Positions 10,146-21,589 of a stretch of DNA of 64,000 nucleotides are shown here, piece by piece (within the stretch, counting starts at the first letter, position 1; each line of letters begins with the position of its first letter). The position numbers and the translations under genes were made by a program. The notes beneath the pieces are model-generated. The model was given only the letters and a program-made list of their open reading frames with translations. It was not told the origin of the DNA and did no database searches. The stretch is from Spirometra erinaceieuropaei (Eukaryota; Platyhelminthes; Cestoda; Diphyllobothriidea; Diphyllobothriidae). The stretch is taken from the NCBI GenBank assembly GCA_902702965.1, contig CACRXP010000006.1, forward strand, positions 1,925,521 to 1,989,520, read 5' to 3'.

Positions 10146-11598
10146 CATGCTAAAAGCTGATATCTACGGTCTGAGCGGCTGGTGTACCATCGGGCTTAAC
10201 CCTTCCGTGAGTTTTACGGCTGAACGACAGTTAATATTGGAAAAAAAACAGAAAATTTGAATCGTTCTTTGTCATGAAACATTTTAGATGTTACGTAGAT
10301 AAATTTGTATGGTCTATTTGATCCGACTGACTTGATGCATTATCTTCGTCATCCCAGGTCTTATTTCTTATACTCTTCCATAACCTACTATGCACTGGAA
10401 GCAGAGGAAGTGCCAGTTGAATCGTGCCAGAAACATCCGTCTCAGTCTGAATTCTACTGTAGGCGGGCTCTTTCCACAGCCGAGTATTTGACGGCGTGCG
10501 ACAGTCATGTCCGAGCGATTATGATACTTCTACTACCTGATTAACCGGAAGCCCCGTTCCTCTGCAAGCTCAACCGCTTTGCTCAGACGACGTCCGTGAG
10601 CCGAATAGGACAGGGAGGGATTAATTCGGTGGACAATGGACTGCGGGCTGCGAAACTAGGATTTATGCAGCTCTCAATTCCTATGGTTACGACTTCTTTC
10701 CAGGATTCGGTCTGCTTGAGCATGAAGGTGTTTCCGGCTGTCCAGGCCCATTCTTCTAAACCTATTCCAGTGACTTGTCTTTTTGCATGCTCCCCTTCAT
10801 GGGCTGCAGAATTTAGACCCATAATGTGCTGTCCTAGAGCGCTTTGATCCTCACTCGTTCTTATGGTGTGAACAGGGTTGCAACTTTCCCGGCCGTTTTC
10901 TCCCTCATATTTCTGGGGTATACCCTAAACTTTCGGCTGACTGTGGTACCACATTCTTATGAAGTTGTAGGAACCTCCGCTCCTGCGAGCCATGTCTCCA
11001 AGCTCATGCGGATTATCTAACGCACGCACACCTCTGCCACCCTTGTTGTCGCCGAGAGTAATTGACTTGGAGACCTTGGCACCACCTGCTGATTGGTTAA
11101 CAAGTAACCCGATCTTCACGCTCCTATAACTCATCCCAATCAATAACTCCTGCCAACCCTCACTATCAGCCGGTTTTGCTCTCTGACTGGAGGTTTATCC
11201 AACAGGTAAATGAGTCAGAATTCCAATCGACACGCAAACCGCTCAAGGACACTATTTGATTGGTCCAGCTTCAGTGTTATCTTGGGAATTCCCGTATATT
11301 TCTATAAATGCCATATATACGCGGCTGGAATACGCAATATGGTCCTTTTCTTCTGCGCTTGCTGTTGACTTCTGGCTTGGGAATTCGATCGAGGAGAGCT
11401 GATGGGCGGGCAACCATCGAGGCGTGTGGCAAATTCCCGAAACCGCATTGGTGGCTACAAGCCCGGAAGTTGCTTCGTCAGGTCCCTGAACAGTACAACC
11501 AGATCAATGCCGAAAGAGCATTGGAGTTTGGGAGGTCAGATCGTCCTCATAGACGAAACGGCCGAAGTGAGGGAACAAAAGGTTAAACCAACCACCAA
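10146..11598. other. no gene recognised
   Basis: Short overlapping frames on both strands (up to 92 codons) with no motif. No interspersed repeat family was identified. The right edge adjoins the likely 3' end of the Ly6 gene. Confidence 0.4.
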
Positions 11599-11599
11599 T

Positions 11600-11605
11600 T
11601 TTATT
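11600..11605 (-). promoter_or_regulatory. candidate polyadenylation signal of the Ly6 gene
   Basis: AATAAA on the minus strand, within 'gaatgaataaaattgg', lies about 315 bp beyond the stop codon at 11919. It is the only canonical hexamer I noticed in that interval. Confidence 0.5.
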
Positions 11606-11918
11606 CATTCTTTCGGCATCTAGAGCGCGTACGAAAGTAGATAAGTAAGAATGGGTAGGAGGTCGAACACACCAGGGAGCAGTGATTCGTGGGGATGGGT
11701 GGTCAGAATGCTAGATTGTTGGAAAGGGAGGAGAAAATTCGCAGAGACGTAGATTATGATTAGACTCTCATGCGCGAACGCACATATACACACACACGCG
11801 CAAGACTAGTTGTTTGTGATGTATTGGTAGAAGTGGGGTGTATACATAGGGACCTAGAGGAGCGCAGCGTAGAGGTGGGGGCGAGTGGGTCAAGAATTGC
11901 ATAGAATCTTCTGGACTC

Positions 11919-12161
11919 CTAACGGAAGAAGATAGTGCAGAGCGGTAGAACAAACAAGGACAGAAGACCAGCCTGCAGTTGGTTGCTAGCCTTGTTGCAG
12001 CCATCAGTGGTGCAGGAACAGTATTGATTCTTGTTGGTTCCCCCGGTTCCCGCACGCACGATGCAAGTGTAGGCTTTTTCGGGCTTGGCCGTGCTGCAGT
12101 TGCGGAGGTATCTCACGGACATTCCCTTCGAATTGCCTTCCATGTCCAAGAAATCGGATTC
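11919..12161 (-). CDS. Ly6/uPAR-domain GPI-anchored protein, exon 2 (C-terminal)
   Basis: The minus-strand exon begins after a strong acceptor (polypyrimidine stretch ending ctgcctcccag) at 12161 and ends with TAG at 11919-11921. It encodes residues 67-146 of a predicted 146-residue protein. It supplies cysteines 88, 99, 114, 116 and 121, with the family-typical ending Cys-Ser-Cys...Gly-Cys-Asn (positions 114-122). After Asn126 comes a hydrophobic tail (LLSLFVLPLCTIFF) typical of a GPI-attachment signal. There is an N-x-S glycosylation sequon at Asn87. The exon starts in phase 0, matching the phase-0 donor of exon 1 at 19533. The family comprises extracellular three-finger proteins anchored to the cell surface. 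Partner and function here are unknown. Confidence 0.85.
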   Translation of the reverse strand, partial: ESDFLDMEGNSKGMSVRYLRNCSTAKPEKAYTCIVRAGTGGTNKNQYCSCTTDGCNKASNQLQAGLLSLFVLPLCTIFFR

Positions 12162-13504
12162 CTGGGAGGCAGTGCAGAGGGACAGATGGGTGGTCAGGGC
12201 GGCGTTGTTTGTGGCTACTTAAATATAGTCAATAGTTGAGCACCATATTGGTTGTGGACTGCCATCTGGAAACGCTGATACAAACCGCGCGCAAACTTCG
12301 TGTTAGAGATGAATGTCGAGTGAAACTACGCGGCTAAATGTTTGAATGACCATCTCCGTTAAAGCGATGAGTGCGACTATGGAAACTCACATGACCTCTA
12401 GGAACTGGGGAAGATGACAAATTACGCAAGTTTCACAACAAAAACGACATCGACTTTTAACCCATGGTTGTTCTGCTGAAAGAGGGAGAGGATTTCAACT
12501 CGGATATTCATATCGATCTTCGGACTGAAGGTGAGAATATATTTCTCGCAAGATTTACTTTAAATTAACACCAGTTTTTGTGGGTAAATTAAAAAGTCCA
12601 ACACCGAAACCGAAATGCCAGTTCCGGCCCTACGGTAACGGCAGCTAATAGGCAACGACTGTACTGAGGGTTTACTATCCTCCATCTCAATGAACAGGAG
12701 ACGGAGGTGTGGAAACTTCAACCTAAACCCTCGGTAAGGAACTGACCAGCATTCAGACCCCTGGTTGACCCTACGCTGCGGTGCGGCTACCTAATGGCGG
12801 CAATGGAGTCAACAGTGCCAATCCACGTCAGCCTTAATTTTGCGCGGGCTGTTCGCTGCCTTACGACGGCTTACCAAGGATCTAGGTTGGACTTTCAAGA
12901 CAAAAAAGGGATAAATATGCTCGGTCTCCGTAATCAGATTAATTAGGCACTATTCTCATGCGAAAAGCGTTATTAGATAAAATTCATTAAAACCCAAGTT
13001 AACATCGGCAACGGTGTTTTTAAACAGAAAGGCTTCTTAGACAGGCATCATATAGAGTCCCATTGCAGCACAGTTCACACACCGCGAAATGCCGGCCTTT
13101 AATTGAGTGCTTAGACGTCAACCTCGGTTACTTCCAATCAGGGTGAATAAAAGGCTGCAACGAATAATGCATGTTTTCCACGACTTAACAATGCGTATAA
13201 AAATAGGGCCGAACAAAAACTCCAATTTCAGAAAAATCTTTTTTTTGCGATGAACTGTTTTTGCACAGAATTTTTTTCATGTATTTGTAAACAGTTTTTG
13301 TTAGTAATTTTCTAAAATCTTAAAATTGTTTGAACTCTGCTTTGGGGTGGGATGAGGGTTGGAGATTACTCTTTTCCTTCTTTGCAAGGAAATTTTGAAA
13401 GTCGGCATTTCAAACACCAACTGGTATGACGCCTAAGATGGGGGAGAAAGCGGAGACTATTGACTTATGCGGCAAGGATCGCATCGTAATACAAATGACT
13501 TAAC

Positions 13505-13705
13505 TTCAAACTCTGCTAGAATTTAGGTTAGTTTTGGGGTTGAGTTTAGGGTTAGGTTTGGGCTGGGTTTAGGTTTAAGGCTGGGTTAAAGTTAAGACCA
13601 AGGTTGGGGTTTGGACATGGAAATAGGCACCCTTTCCGGAGACTTAGCGCGTGGCCACCTGTACTACAGGAGGTCCCCGTTACTATCCCCATATCATGCC
13701 GGAGG
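13505..13705 (+). repeat. interspersed repeat family D with TTAGGG-like core
   Basis: Degenerate GGTTTAGG/GGGTTAGG repeats to about 13605, then 'ggacatggaaataggcaccc', 'ggccacctgtactac' and a G-run, as in the other family D copies. Confidence 0.65.
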
Positions 13706-15357
13706 GGGGGGGGAATTAGAAAATCCTCGCCGATTATGTGTACATTTGAGTAAACGTCTCAAAAATCGCTGTATTACGAAGTCTTGGCAATTATGTCATG
13801 CGCGAGTTTGCAGAAAGTCATACTATCCTGGAAACTTCATGCTGAAAATAGGTTTTCTTGGATACCGTCCTGGAAAAATAATCGATTTCAACTGGTGTAG
13901 GCAAATAATTCAAAATGACCATATATTGCTGAAGGCCGTTGCATTTAATCTGCCTTCATCTGCTGTTGCTGATCTTCCTACTCAAATGAGCACTTAGCGA
14001 TTTCGATTAATGTTTCATAAATTTCATCGTACATCAAGTAAATGTTTTAAAATAAGCGTAAGCAAATTATTTAAAATGAACATATGCTGTTGAACTTTAT
14101 TGCTTTGAAAGCTTAACTGCCCTAAATTATAAATTGATCTGTCATTGAAGGTGCTGTACACGATCCCACCAAACTCATTTTCATATTCAAATGAAAAGTT
14201 AATCATTTCGAAGAATGTTGCTTAAATTTTACCATACATTACGTAAATGCCTCGAAACAGCAGTAAACATAATTAGTATTGAGCACTTGGACTTTACCAT
14301 GTTTGATTTGTGATAGCATTTTACTGGACACCGACCTAGGCACCGGGTCCAATAGTCAAGCGTCAATTCCACATGAAATGAGCATCGCCGCTGAAACCTC
14401 TCTGAAATGAGAGGGCTTTTCTAACTCACGTTCTCAGCCGGGGGGGGGGCCAAAACCAGCCAGACAATGCTACCGTATATAACCTGAACCTGAACTATTT
14501 TTCAGCAGTTTTGAACCCTCGATCTGGGATTATTGGTGCACTGATACTTTAAGGAAGTAGCATGCGGGAAAGAAGGAAACCCACAGAGGTCATTGAAGTA
14601 GACCTTCACCTTTTTTACAATGGTAGGGCTTGAAAGGCGTCCTGACATGTTACTGCCCTCCTGAGACCTTTGAAGAGGGTGTTAGAGTAATTTAGTCGTC
14701 AGATGCTGGCCTGCTTTCGTCGGCAAAACGGACTTCGGGGTCAACCATCTGGACGAAAATCATTAAACATCATCTCCCTGGAAAAGTACTCAGGTGACGA
14801 CGGCTTGATCTACTTCTAGATGCAGTTTTAATGCGTATGTATACATTCTTCGTCAAATCGCGTAAGGTAGGCTTTGAAATCACAAAATTCTTTCTCTTTC
14901 TTGCCTGTGCCTGCGTTTATCACAGGTCTTAAGTTATGCGGTTACCACTCCTCCGAAGCAGCGTTTGGTAAGACAATGAAATAGGGGGTTTAGCGTCAAA
15001 TTCGAGGGGAGCACCTATTGCCCCGAATCCGAAACTCCGCAAAGTGGCAAAATCGAGCGCTGGAGCCTAAACAAAAGTTAGTTCACACGAGGTATTGTCC
15101 TAATTTTCGGTTGAGGCAGCTCTCAGGCACAAACTTTATTTGCCTTCGTAAAGGATTTTTACGTGAACAGTATATTTTATCAGGATTCTCAATGTCTTGG
15201 TAAACTTAGTCGTAGCTTCCAGGACGGATATTGGGAAATTACAGTTCCTCGGCGCGTTGTTTAGGCACAACTAGGTTATTTTGTTGACAAAAAGTCACAG
15301 TTTGGGCGACTTTTGATCTGCGCCTGAATGGTCGAGTAAGTTAATGCTCCCAGCTTT

Positions 15358-15470
15358 ATGCTGACCCAACTGTGACAAAACCCGGCCACCTTGGTGGCAA
15401 TCGAACCCACGACCGGAATTCAGGATTACATACCCACTTGGAAGCAGGACAACCGTGGACTGCTTGTAGC
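15358..15470 (-). mobile_element. tRNA-derived SINE fragment, second family
   Basis: On the minus strand it has a B-box-like 'gggttcgattgccacc' followed by 'gtcacagttgggtcag'. The same tRNA-like head and 'cacagttgggtca' tail occur in the palindrome at 55932-56130. Confidence 0.5.
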
Positions 15471-15472
15471 TA

Positions 15473-16755
15473 AGGTAAAAGTTGATGCCGAGTGCCGGAT
15501 TGATCGTCGCCTAGTTGTCTCAAAGATGAGACTTGCACTCCAACCATGTGGACAACCGCTGCGCTGAGGTAGCTGGCATCGCAGCACTTAACCCTGCTGA
15601 GTGCANNNNNNNNNNNNNNNNNNNNNNNNNNNNNNNNNNNNNNNNNNNNNNNNNNNNNNNNNNNNNNNNNNNNNNNNNNNNNNNNNNNNNNNNNNNNNNN
15701 NNNNNNNNNNNNNNNNNNNNNNNNNNNNNNNNNNNNNNNNNNNNNNNNNNNNNNNNNGAGCTTCCCTGCACCCCCTATCTTGACAGCATCAGTGCCAACG
15801 TTGAAATCCAGCGTCTTCTCTTCGAGAGGAGTCAGCTTCTCAATATCTGTAAAAACGACGAGACCGCCGCAGACAAAGCAGCATTCTGTCTTCGACGACG
15901 TTATTTGCAAAAGGGGGTGTGAATGACTCGAACTGAAAAATAAATCCAACGGTGTGTAGGCTCCTTTTAGGTGCAGAACCCCTTCAAAACTATCCAGACA
16001 GTTTAGGCACCACAACCTGTCACAAATGCATCGCTTCTCACTTCGGACACAAACGCTCTGTCATCAGAGAAGTCGCAGATGCTGGAACGCTGAGCCGAGC
16101 ACCTAATGCACATACTCACTCGTCCTCTCTTAGCCTGAGACAACCTCGAACATCCAACTTCCCTGCAGGGTAAGATTAGGGCAGCGCAGCTCTCGGGATT
16201 CCAGCGAGGTTGTCGAAAAAGCGATATGACGTTCGTGGCGTGGCAACCGCAGAAGAACGCCAGAACATGACAACTAACGTCCATATCACTTTCTTTGATT
16301 CCACCAGGACCTTCAGTATCGTTTCGTACTTGACTTAACACCTTCAACCCTGCTATGCTGATGGAACCTCGAGCCAACCAGACATCGACATAATCTGTCG
16401 CATTCAATATCCCTCGAAGGCACGCTGACACAAAGATCGACAGGAGCAGGATGAAAGACCTACTCGAAGACAATTGGACGTTAAATACCACAGCTGAGCG
16501 CATGTACAGTAAAGCCTAGACCTCTTTGCTCCCATCTGTGTTAAGTTTTGACTAACCATCAACATGAAGCAAAAAAGTTGTCATGCGTCTCAACTAACGC
16601 AAGCGCAAACTATACGGGGCGCTCAGTCGGCTCATCGCTGTAGGCTGACTGGAAGCCCACTTATAACTACAGCTGAGCTTTCAATGGACTCCAGGCCTCC
16701 AGGCAGAATCGCCGAGGTCATTCTCTGCAGTATCCAACTGAATATATTGAGGGAA
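15473..16755 (+). pseudogene. RTE-like LINE ORF remnant (endonuclease end and RT), contains N gap
   Basis: Short stretches in shifting frames match the order of an RTE-type non-LTR retrotransposon. They are: the end of the endonuclease domain ('VDAECRIDRRLVVSKMRLAL'), the linker region ('IQRLLFERSQLL', 'KAAFCLRRRYLQK'), the pre-RT segment ('LLTSDTNALSSEKSQMLER'), RT ('SGFQRGCRKSDMTFVAWQPQ', 'TTNVHITFFDSTRTFSIVS') and a post-catalytic part ('DNWTLNTTAE'). Part of RT between the linker and 'SGFQRG' is deleted, and stops and frameshifts are numerous. The 152-bp run of N (15606-15757) falls inside the element. A 166-codon minus-strand open frame (16003-16503) is the shadow of this LINE. The identification rests on my memory of homologous tapeworm and trematode sequences. 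Confidence 0.65.
15606..15757. other. assembly gap (152 N)
   Basis: Run of N. It interrupts the LINE remnant and creates artificial X-filled open frames on both strands. Confidence 1.
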
Positions 16756-16759
16756 GTAT

Positions 16760-17689
16760 AGAAAGGCTATGTCAAAAATGTTAATCGAATTCTGGAATTA
16801 GTCCTTGGTTCGAAAATATCAGTTCGGTAGGGTTGAAATAAGATTTACCATGCAGCATAATAACAAGATATTTTAGTCACGCCAGGATGCCGGCTTTGAA
16901 ACGAGCTTATTTTCGATCGTCAGCAAAAAAAAACTACACTTGCTATAAGATGCCTGCTAAAGTAGCATACATATTTCGCAGTTATATTAATGCTCTTATA
17001 CAATCAAATATATTTTGTGGAAAACATGCTCAAAAAATATTCTTTCTTGTACTCTGTTAATGGAAAATAACGCCTTTTCCAATTTTTTGCTTGAAAAAAG
17101 AGTTTTTTGATATTAAAAAGTTTTAATTGTGAGATTTTGAAGGCAGAGAAATCCTTATTCATTTATTAATGCTCCTTGTAAAATATGCGACGTAGTCCAC
17201 ATCCATTGCAAATTTTGACGAGCTCTATATTACTTTTTCACAACAACAACATGTGAAAATATACGACATCTTGTAGCTCGAAAACCCTGAAAGCAATTGC
17301 GATGACAGGTAGGGTTCAAAATTATTCGAGGATTAAAAACTCTTCCAAAACAGAAAGACATCCATTCTTTGAGTATGAAATTTAAAGAAGAAATTATTTT
17401 CATTAAATAATTAAAGGGAAAAAATATGTTTTTGCATGTTTCCTGTATAATTTATATGAGTGTATAGGAGCGTCGGAAATCAAAGGGGGGAAATTCAGAC
17501 TACGTGAGCGGTTATTTTTGCAGAAAGTGATCTTTGCAGACGACCGGAAAAAAGCTCGTTAAAAAGGGGATATCCTGACGTGACTGGAATATCTCTTTAA
17601 TTTGTTGCAAGATAATCAAGCTCAAAACCCTACTCAAGTAACCTTTTCGAATCGAAAACAACATTCTATAAGATAGAACATCTACTGTA
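16760..17689. mobile_element. foldback MITE, diverged member
   Basis: The right end carries the family terminus ('acatctactgta', ending at 17689) preceded by 'cctactcaagtaaccttttcgaatcgaaaac'-like subterminal sequence. The left arm contains the inverted counterpart ('ggtagggttgaaat', 'gccggcttt') and starts near 16760 without a preserved CAG terminus. The centre is AT-rich and non-coding. Confidence 0.65.
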
Positions 17690-17789
17690 GTCTTGGTTAC
17701 GAAGCTTTACTGCTCAGTAACATATAAAATCGGTAAGACCTGCCATTTATAACTCACCACAACATGAAATTTAGATTTTTTTGCGGCGA

Positions 17790-17875
17790 GGAATAAGAAT
17801 CCCCCCCTCCCCCGCTGTATAACAGGTGGCCTTGCGCTGAATTCCGAAGGGAGCAAGGGAGCAGATCTGGCAATC
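17790..17875 (-). repeat. family D repeat fragment
   Basis: C-rich tract followed by 'ataacaggtggccttgcgct' and 'gaattccgaaggg', the reverse complement of the family D distal block. Confidence 0.45.
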
Positions 17876-19532
17876 TACCGACAAGTCTGGAGCGACAACC
17901 TTTTGAGCCAATCTCGTACGAGATACGGCACGGCGAAGCTACATCCACAAGGAAAGCTGGACTTCTAAAGGACCAGTCCCTTGCCAACAAGCCCGCTCTG
18001 CCAGCGCCTTTTCAAGATTGGCCTTCTCTGCTGTCTACACTTCCCCCGCCCCCCCCCCCGCCCCATCCGCCACATGTCCTCAAGTGGCCTCTCCCTTCCA
18101 ACTACTCCGCTCCGCTGCCCACATCGTAGAAGTGACACCGCCAGGAGACAAGCCATGATTGCGAACAGAACCGAAACGATGCCAGCCTGTTCACACTGTG
18201 GCCGCATTGTTCACGCAGGTGTTGAATATCTGCACTTTTACCCCGGGACAAACGGTGAGCCGCTGGCAGGCGTCTGCATAGTCTGCCCGCATTTTCGTGA
18301 GTCACGTTTGGCCAATTTGGACACAGGCGGAGGCATGACCACCGAAGCCCCCCCCCATAAATCAGGCGGCAGTGTCTGCAGTAAATTTTATGGTCGTCGA
18401 TATCGACAGGCGAAATATGCAAGTGTGAAGCAGATCCAGCGTAGTATTTTACGAGTGCCAGCAGGTTTTGCCACAGCGAGGAATCGCTACTGTTTTGTTT
18501 TGCAAGAGGGTACAAATCATCGGATTTTTAACGTCAAAATACTACTAAGTATTGAGTTTCCATATAAAATACCGCATACAAGGGATTTAAGAAAGTGAGC
18601 AGAGAAGTAAATCATTGCGCATTTTTTCGGAAAATATGCACGCCTAATAGGTGGTCTTTGGTGCGGAGCGGAGGACACTGAGATGACTGTAACGTTTGTC
18701 AATAACGACCCTGTATTATGTCAGATATGAATTGGGTTTGGATATAAATTTCATACTGATCCATACTTGAACCTCAAGTAGTTAGTATTTTAATCAGCGT
18801 TTATGCTGCACATTCAGCGAATATACAGACTTCAAGCGTTGACTTTTGCATTTGTGGAACGCCGGCACAAATATATAGATTTAATATTTATAAATTTAAT
18901 AAATTTAACTTTATAAATTTAACTTTATTTCTCAGAAAGTAAGCGCACAAAAAGTCATTTATCATCCTCATTCTAGAGAAAAGTAACTCTTCCTGAAAAA
19001 AATGACTGTTTAAGGAGGAGAATACCTGGTTTCTAAAGGGTTTGTAATTAATTCTTCAAAAGTTTTTACTTGTGAGACTTTCGGATATTGGCACGATTTT
19101 ATCGCGTAGCGCAGTACCTTCACTTTTTCATTAACCTCTTCTAGATGTACAGTGAGGTTCATAGTTCTGCTGAGTATCATGAACTTACAAGCGTCACATG
19201 GCAAGAAGGCGAATTTCTCTACAAACTGAGGGCTGAAGGTCGCATACACGTACTGTCTGGAATATGGCCGAACTGAGAACAAGAAAATAAAGTGCTATAT
19301 GGTTTCTCTCTGTGGGAAAGTCCAAAATATGTGACAAAGCAGGTTTTCGAGGTCTTGACCAACCCGAAACTGTTGACTGTTTATCTCATGAGTGTGCATC
19401 TTCCTATCGCGCTACAATTTGCGCCCTTCAAGTTGTCCGGCCTACAGAGCCTGTGAATGCACGGCATCTCTGAGAGTTCAACCAAACATCTTCCCTACAA
19501 ACCGCCTACTAGGCTGCAGTCCACCCGCTCAC

Positions 19533-19730
19533 CTGTCGAAGGAAGTAGCAACTGTTGGCTTCAGGAGGGCAAGGCTTCAGTGGGACCCTCCGTTTGTCCA
19601 GCGGGAAGCATCCAGGTTCGCTCACGGAGTGGCACTGGTAGCAGGAGATGGCATTTGCCGAAAAAGCAGCCAGAAGCACGAGGAGGCTGGCAGTGAGGAC
19701 GAAGAAGGCGGTGCAGCTCTGTGGGGACAT
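19533..19730 (-). CDS. Ly6/uPAR-domain GPI-anchored protein, exon 1 (signal peptide and N-terminal half)
   Basis: The minus-strand ATG at 19730-19728 begins a 66-codon exon that ends in frame at CAG|GTGAGC (exon end 19533). Residues 1-27 form a clear signal peptide (hydrophobic FFVLTASLLVLLAAF, cleavage after ANA). The mature chain opens with the Ly6 hallmark ISCYQC (Cys30 and Cys33), followed by Cys41, Cys54 and Cys61. Exon 2 (11919-12161) provides the other five cysteines, so the protein has the full ten-cysteine three-finger pattern in 146 residues. The plus-strand frames over this region are shadows. Exon structure and domain identity are well supported; ligand, expression and biological role cannot be read from the sequence. 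Confidence 0.87.
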
Positions 19731-20045
19731 TTCGCTCCGCAGTCTGGCGCGAGGAATTGAAGCAAACAGTCTCGCGAGCTCTCACACAAGCGCTGGCAGG
19801 CCTGCGAGACGATTAAGTTGCCTTCGATTCGCTGGCCGTCATCCAATCGGGTCTTGGCGATGCAACCACTCATCTGATTGGCCACTTGTCTGGAATTTCA
19901 GCTAACGACAGCACTGCGGCCATCCAGGCGCCTTCAGCTGCGCCCTCATCGGGGATTTTGAGCCAACGGCAGGCAGCGAAATAATTCTTTGCGCTTCTGA
20001 AAATTCAGGCTGCTTAAGTAGGGCCCTTTGGTTTATGAATCTATT
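19731..20045 (-). promoter_or_regulatory. presumed promoter region of the Ly6 gene
   Basis: GC-richer sequence immediately upstream of the ATG on the minus strand. It has a CCAAT motif in gene orientation (minus strand, 19877-19881) and a second one inverted (19843-19847). No TATA box is obvious. The upstream side is bounded by a SINE starting near 20085. Confidence 0.35.
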
Positions 20046-20084
20046 ACATAATCCCGAAACAGTTTGCAAAAAATAAGACAGAAT

Positions 20085-20335
20085 GTAATGGTAGAGGGGG
20101 ACGCTCACCAATCGTTTTACGGAACTCACTCGTCCCGTTATGTCTTAGGGCTCTTTCTCTCTCTCTCGAGCTCAACCAGCAGCCGCACAGAGGAACGTAA
20201 TATAGGCAGGGTGACATTACCGACAAAAACAAGAGAGACTGGAATGGCCATTTCTGGCTTACTATCCGTCGTCAGCCAGTCCTACCTAACCCCAAGGTGT
20301 GGAGCACCTAGGCCTCAAAACAGCGACTTATATCC
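20085..20335 (-). mobile_element. tRNA-derived SINE (minus strand, head truncated)
   Basis: Carries the 'cgctcaccaatcg' block, a (CT)n run, the 'agcagccgcacag' block, then 'gacaaaaacaagagagactg' and 'gtcagccagtc', as in the other minus-strand copies. It is joined directly to a plus-strand copy at 20365. Confidence 0.7.
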
Positions 20336-20364
20336 CTGCATATTTGCCAATGCAGCCCTTATGC

Positions 20365-20545
20365 CAACGAGCCCGTTGATCAGTGGTAAGAGGTGTTGGA
20401 CTTCTAACCAATAGGTCGCGGGATTGAGCTCCAGGTGTTCTACACGTCAGGAGTTGGTATGACTAGCTGACGACGGCTGATAAGCCAGAAATTGCCACTC
20501 CAGTTTCCCTTGTCTTTGTCGGTTATGTTACTCTGTACAGAATGT
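20365..20545 (+). mobile_element. tRNA-derived SINE
   Basis: tRNA-like head with A box (gatcagtggtaagaggtg), anticodon-like 'gacttctaacc' and B box (ggtcgcgggattgagct), then tail blocks 'gactagctgacgacggct', 'aagccagaaattg' and 'cttgtctttgtcgg'. Confidence 0.8.
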
Positions 20546-20984
20546 AATGCTTACTTCCGATCTAGGTGCCGTTGTCAGATGACCCTGTCTCAGCCCCAAT
20601 TCAGGAAAATCTGAGTCTGGAACCGGGGTCTAGCTGCTTGTTCGGCTTAACGTCCTACCATGTCAGGTCTGCTGCGATTAGAACCACTCGGGGTTACGCG
20701 GCAGTGACCCTCACCGAGCTAATCCGATTACAGAACGAAAAAAGGAAATTTTTCATATAATGCACGCTCCTCGGCGGCAAAGTGACTTTCTGCTGTAACT
20801 TCCTAGGGCGATACTGTTTTTTTTACAAAAGGATTATTTGACTAGTATACGGTTTGCCGTCGTTTTTGGGTGTTTCTGTCAAGTTCATTAAAATAAATGG
20901 CTTGGCCCGCTGAACGGTCAACGCCGTAGATGCGTTGAATCCGGACGGGAGTTAGACTAGTTCAGGACAAGTGTTAATCAGGCT

Positions 20985-21195
20985 AAACAAAGTCCGCGCG
21001 AGCCCATTATCACTGCTGTACACGAGGATGTGATGTCATGCCCCAGGCGTGACCCTCACGCCGCGCCAACCACTGTGCCCAATCCCAGCACCCGCTGGTT
21101 GACAGTCTCGGACAGTCGAGTGCTGCATGGGAGAGGGGAGAAAGGGTGACACCGACATGTGGGAATCCATCCCCATGGCACAAAGGCATACTCCA
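20985..21195 (-). repeat. repeat family H, copy 1
   Basis: Shares with 21590-21815 the order 'cgcgagcccatta', 'cgtgac.ctcacg.cgcgcca', 'cggacagtcga', 'tgctgcatgggagagg' and 'gaatccatcccca'. The two are direct repeats spaced about 600 bp apart. A third partial copy lies near 26690-26830. The strand assignment is arbitrary. Confidence 0.55.
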
Positions 21196-21345
21196 TATCA
21201 TAGTATGTCTGACGCGCTTGAATCCACCACCTAGGCCCGGTGTCAATACCAAGTCAAGAAGACCAGAGGCGGGAGAGGTCGCAGGTGGCTGACACGACGA
21301 AAACCCGCACCTAGGCGTATCATCACACCTCTGGCCCACAGCAAA
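21190..21345 (-). repeat. family C repeat, minus strand
   Basis: Reverse complement of the family C blocks: 'gtcaagaagaccagaggcgg', 'gacacgacgaaaacccgcac'. It abuts a family H copy. Confidence 0.6.
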
Positions 21346-21589
21346 CACTTGATGAGGATTTATGACAAAAATAAAAATTGTGGGGACGGGGCTCTAATCC
21401 TAGTTGGTGCGACGTCAGCCGGACAACTGGACGCGCCGCCACACCCCAATTTCGGGCACCTTTTGCGGATCTGCATTCCCGATAAGGCCCTCTGGACTCC
21501 CATCTAGTGCCTGCGTTGGTTCAGCGCATCTACCGCGTGGCTCGTTTTAGGGAGCCAGAACGGGATTAAACCAGCTCACTGCACGCTTT

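Larger units (their letters stand above)
12162..19532 (-). other. Ly6 gene intron (about 7.4 kb), repeat-filled
   Basis: Bounded on the minus strand by a GTGAGC donor (at 19532) and a CAG acceptor (at 12162). Inside are family D repeat (13505-13705), a tRNA-like SINE piece (15358-15470), an RTE-like LINE with an assembly gap (15473-16755) and a foldback MITE (16760-17689). The stretches 12165-13500, 13710-15355 and 17700-19530 show no recognised gene. No further exon is needed, because the two coding exons already supply all ten family cysteines. Confidence 0.7.

Noticed and set aside
16003..16503. 166-codon minus-strand frame with a hydrophobic start, resembling a secreted protein
   Set aside because: The opposite strand carries recognisable pieces of an RTE-like LINE through the same interval, so this frame is a shadow.
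17981..18598. 205-codon plus-strand frame with several Cys-x-x-Cys pairs
   Set aside because: Begins over a poly-C tract, overlaps an equally long antisense frame, and shows no coherent zinc-finger spacing. It may be a decayed LINE C-terminal region, but I could not show it.
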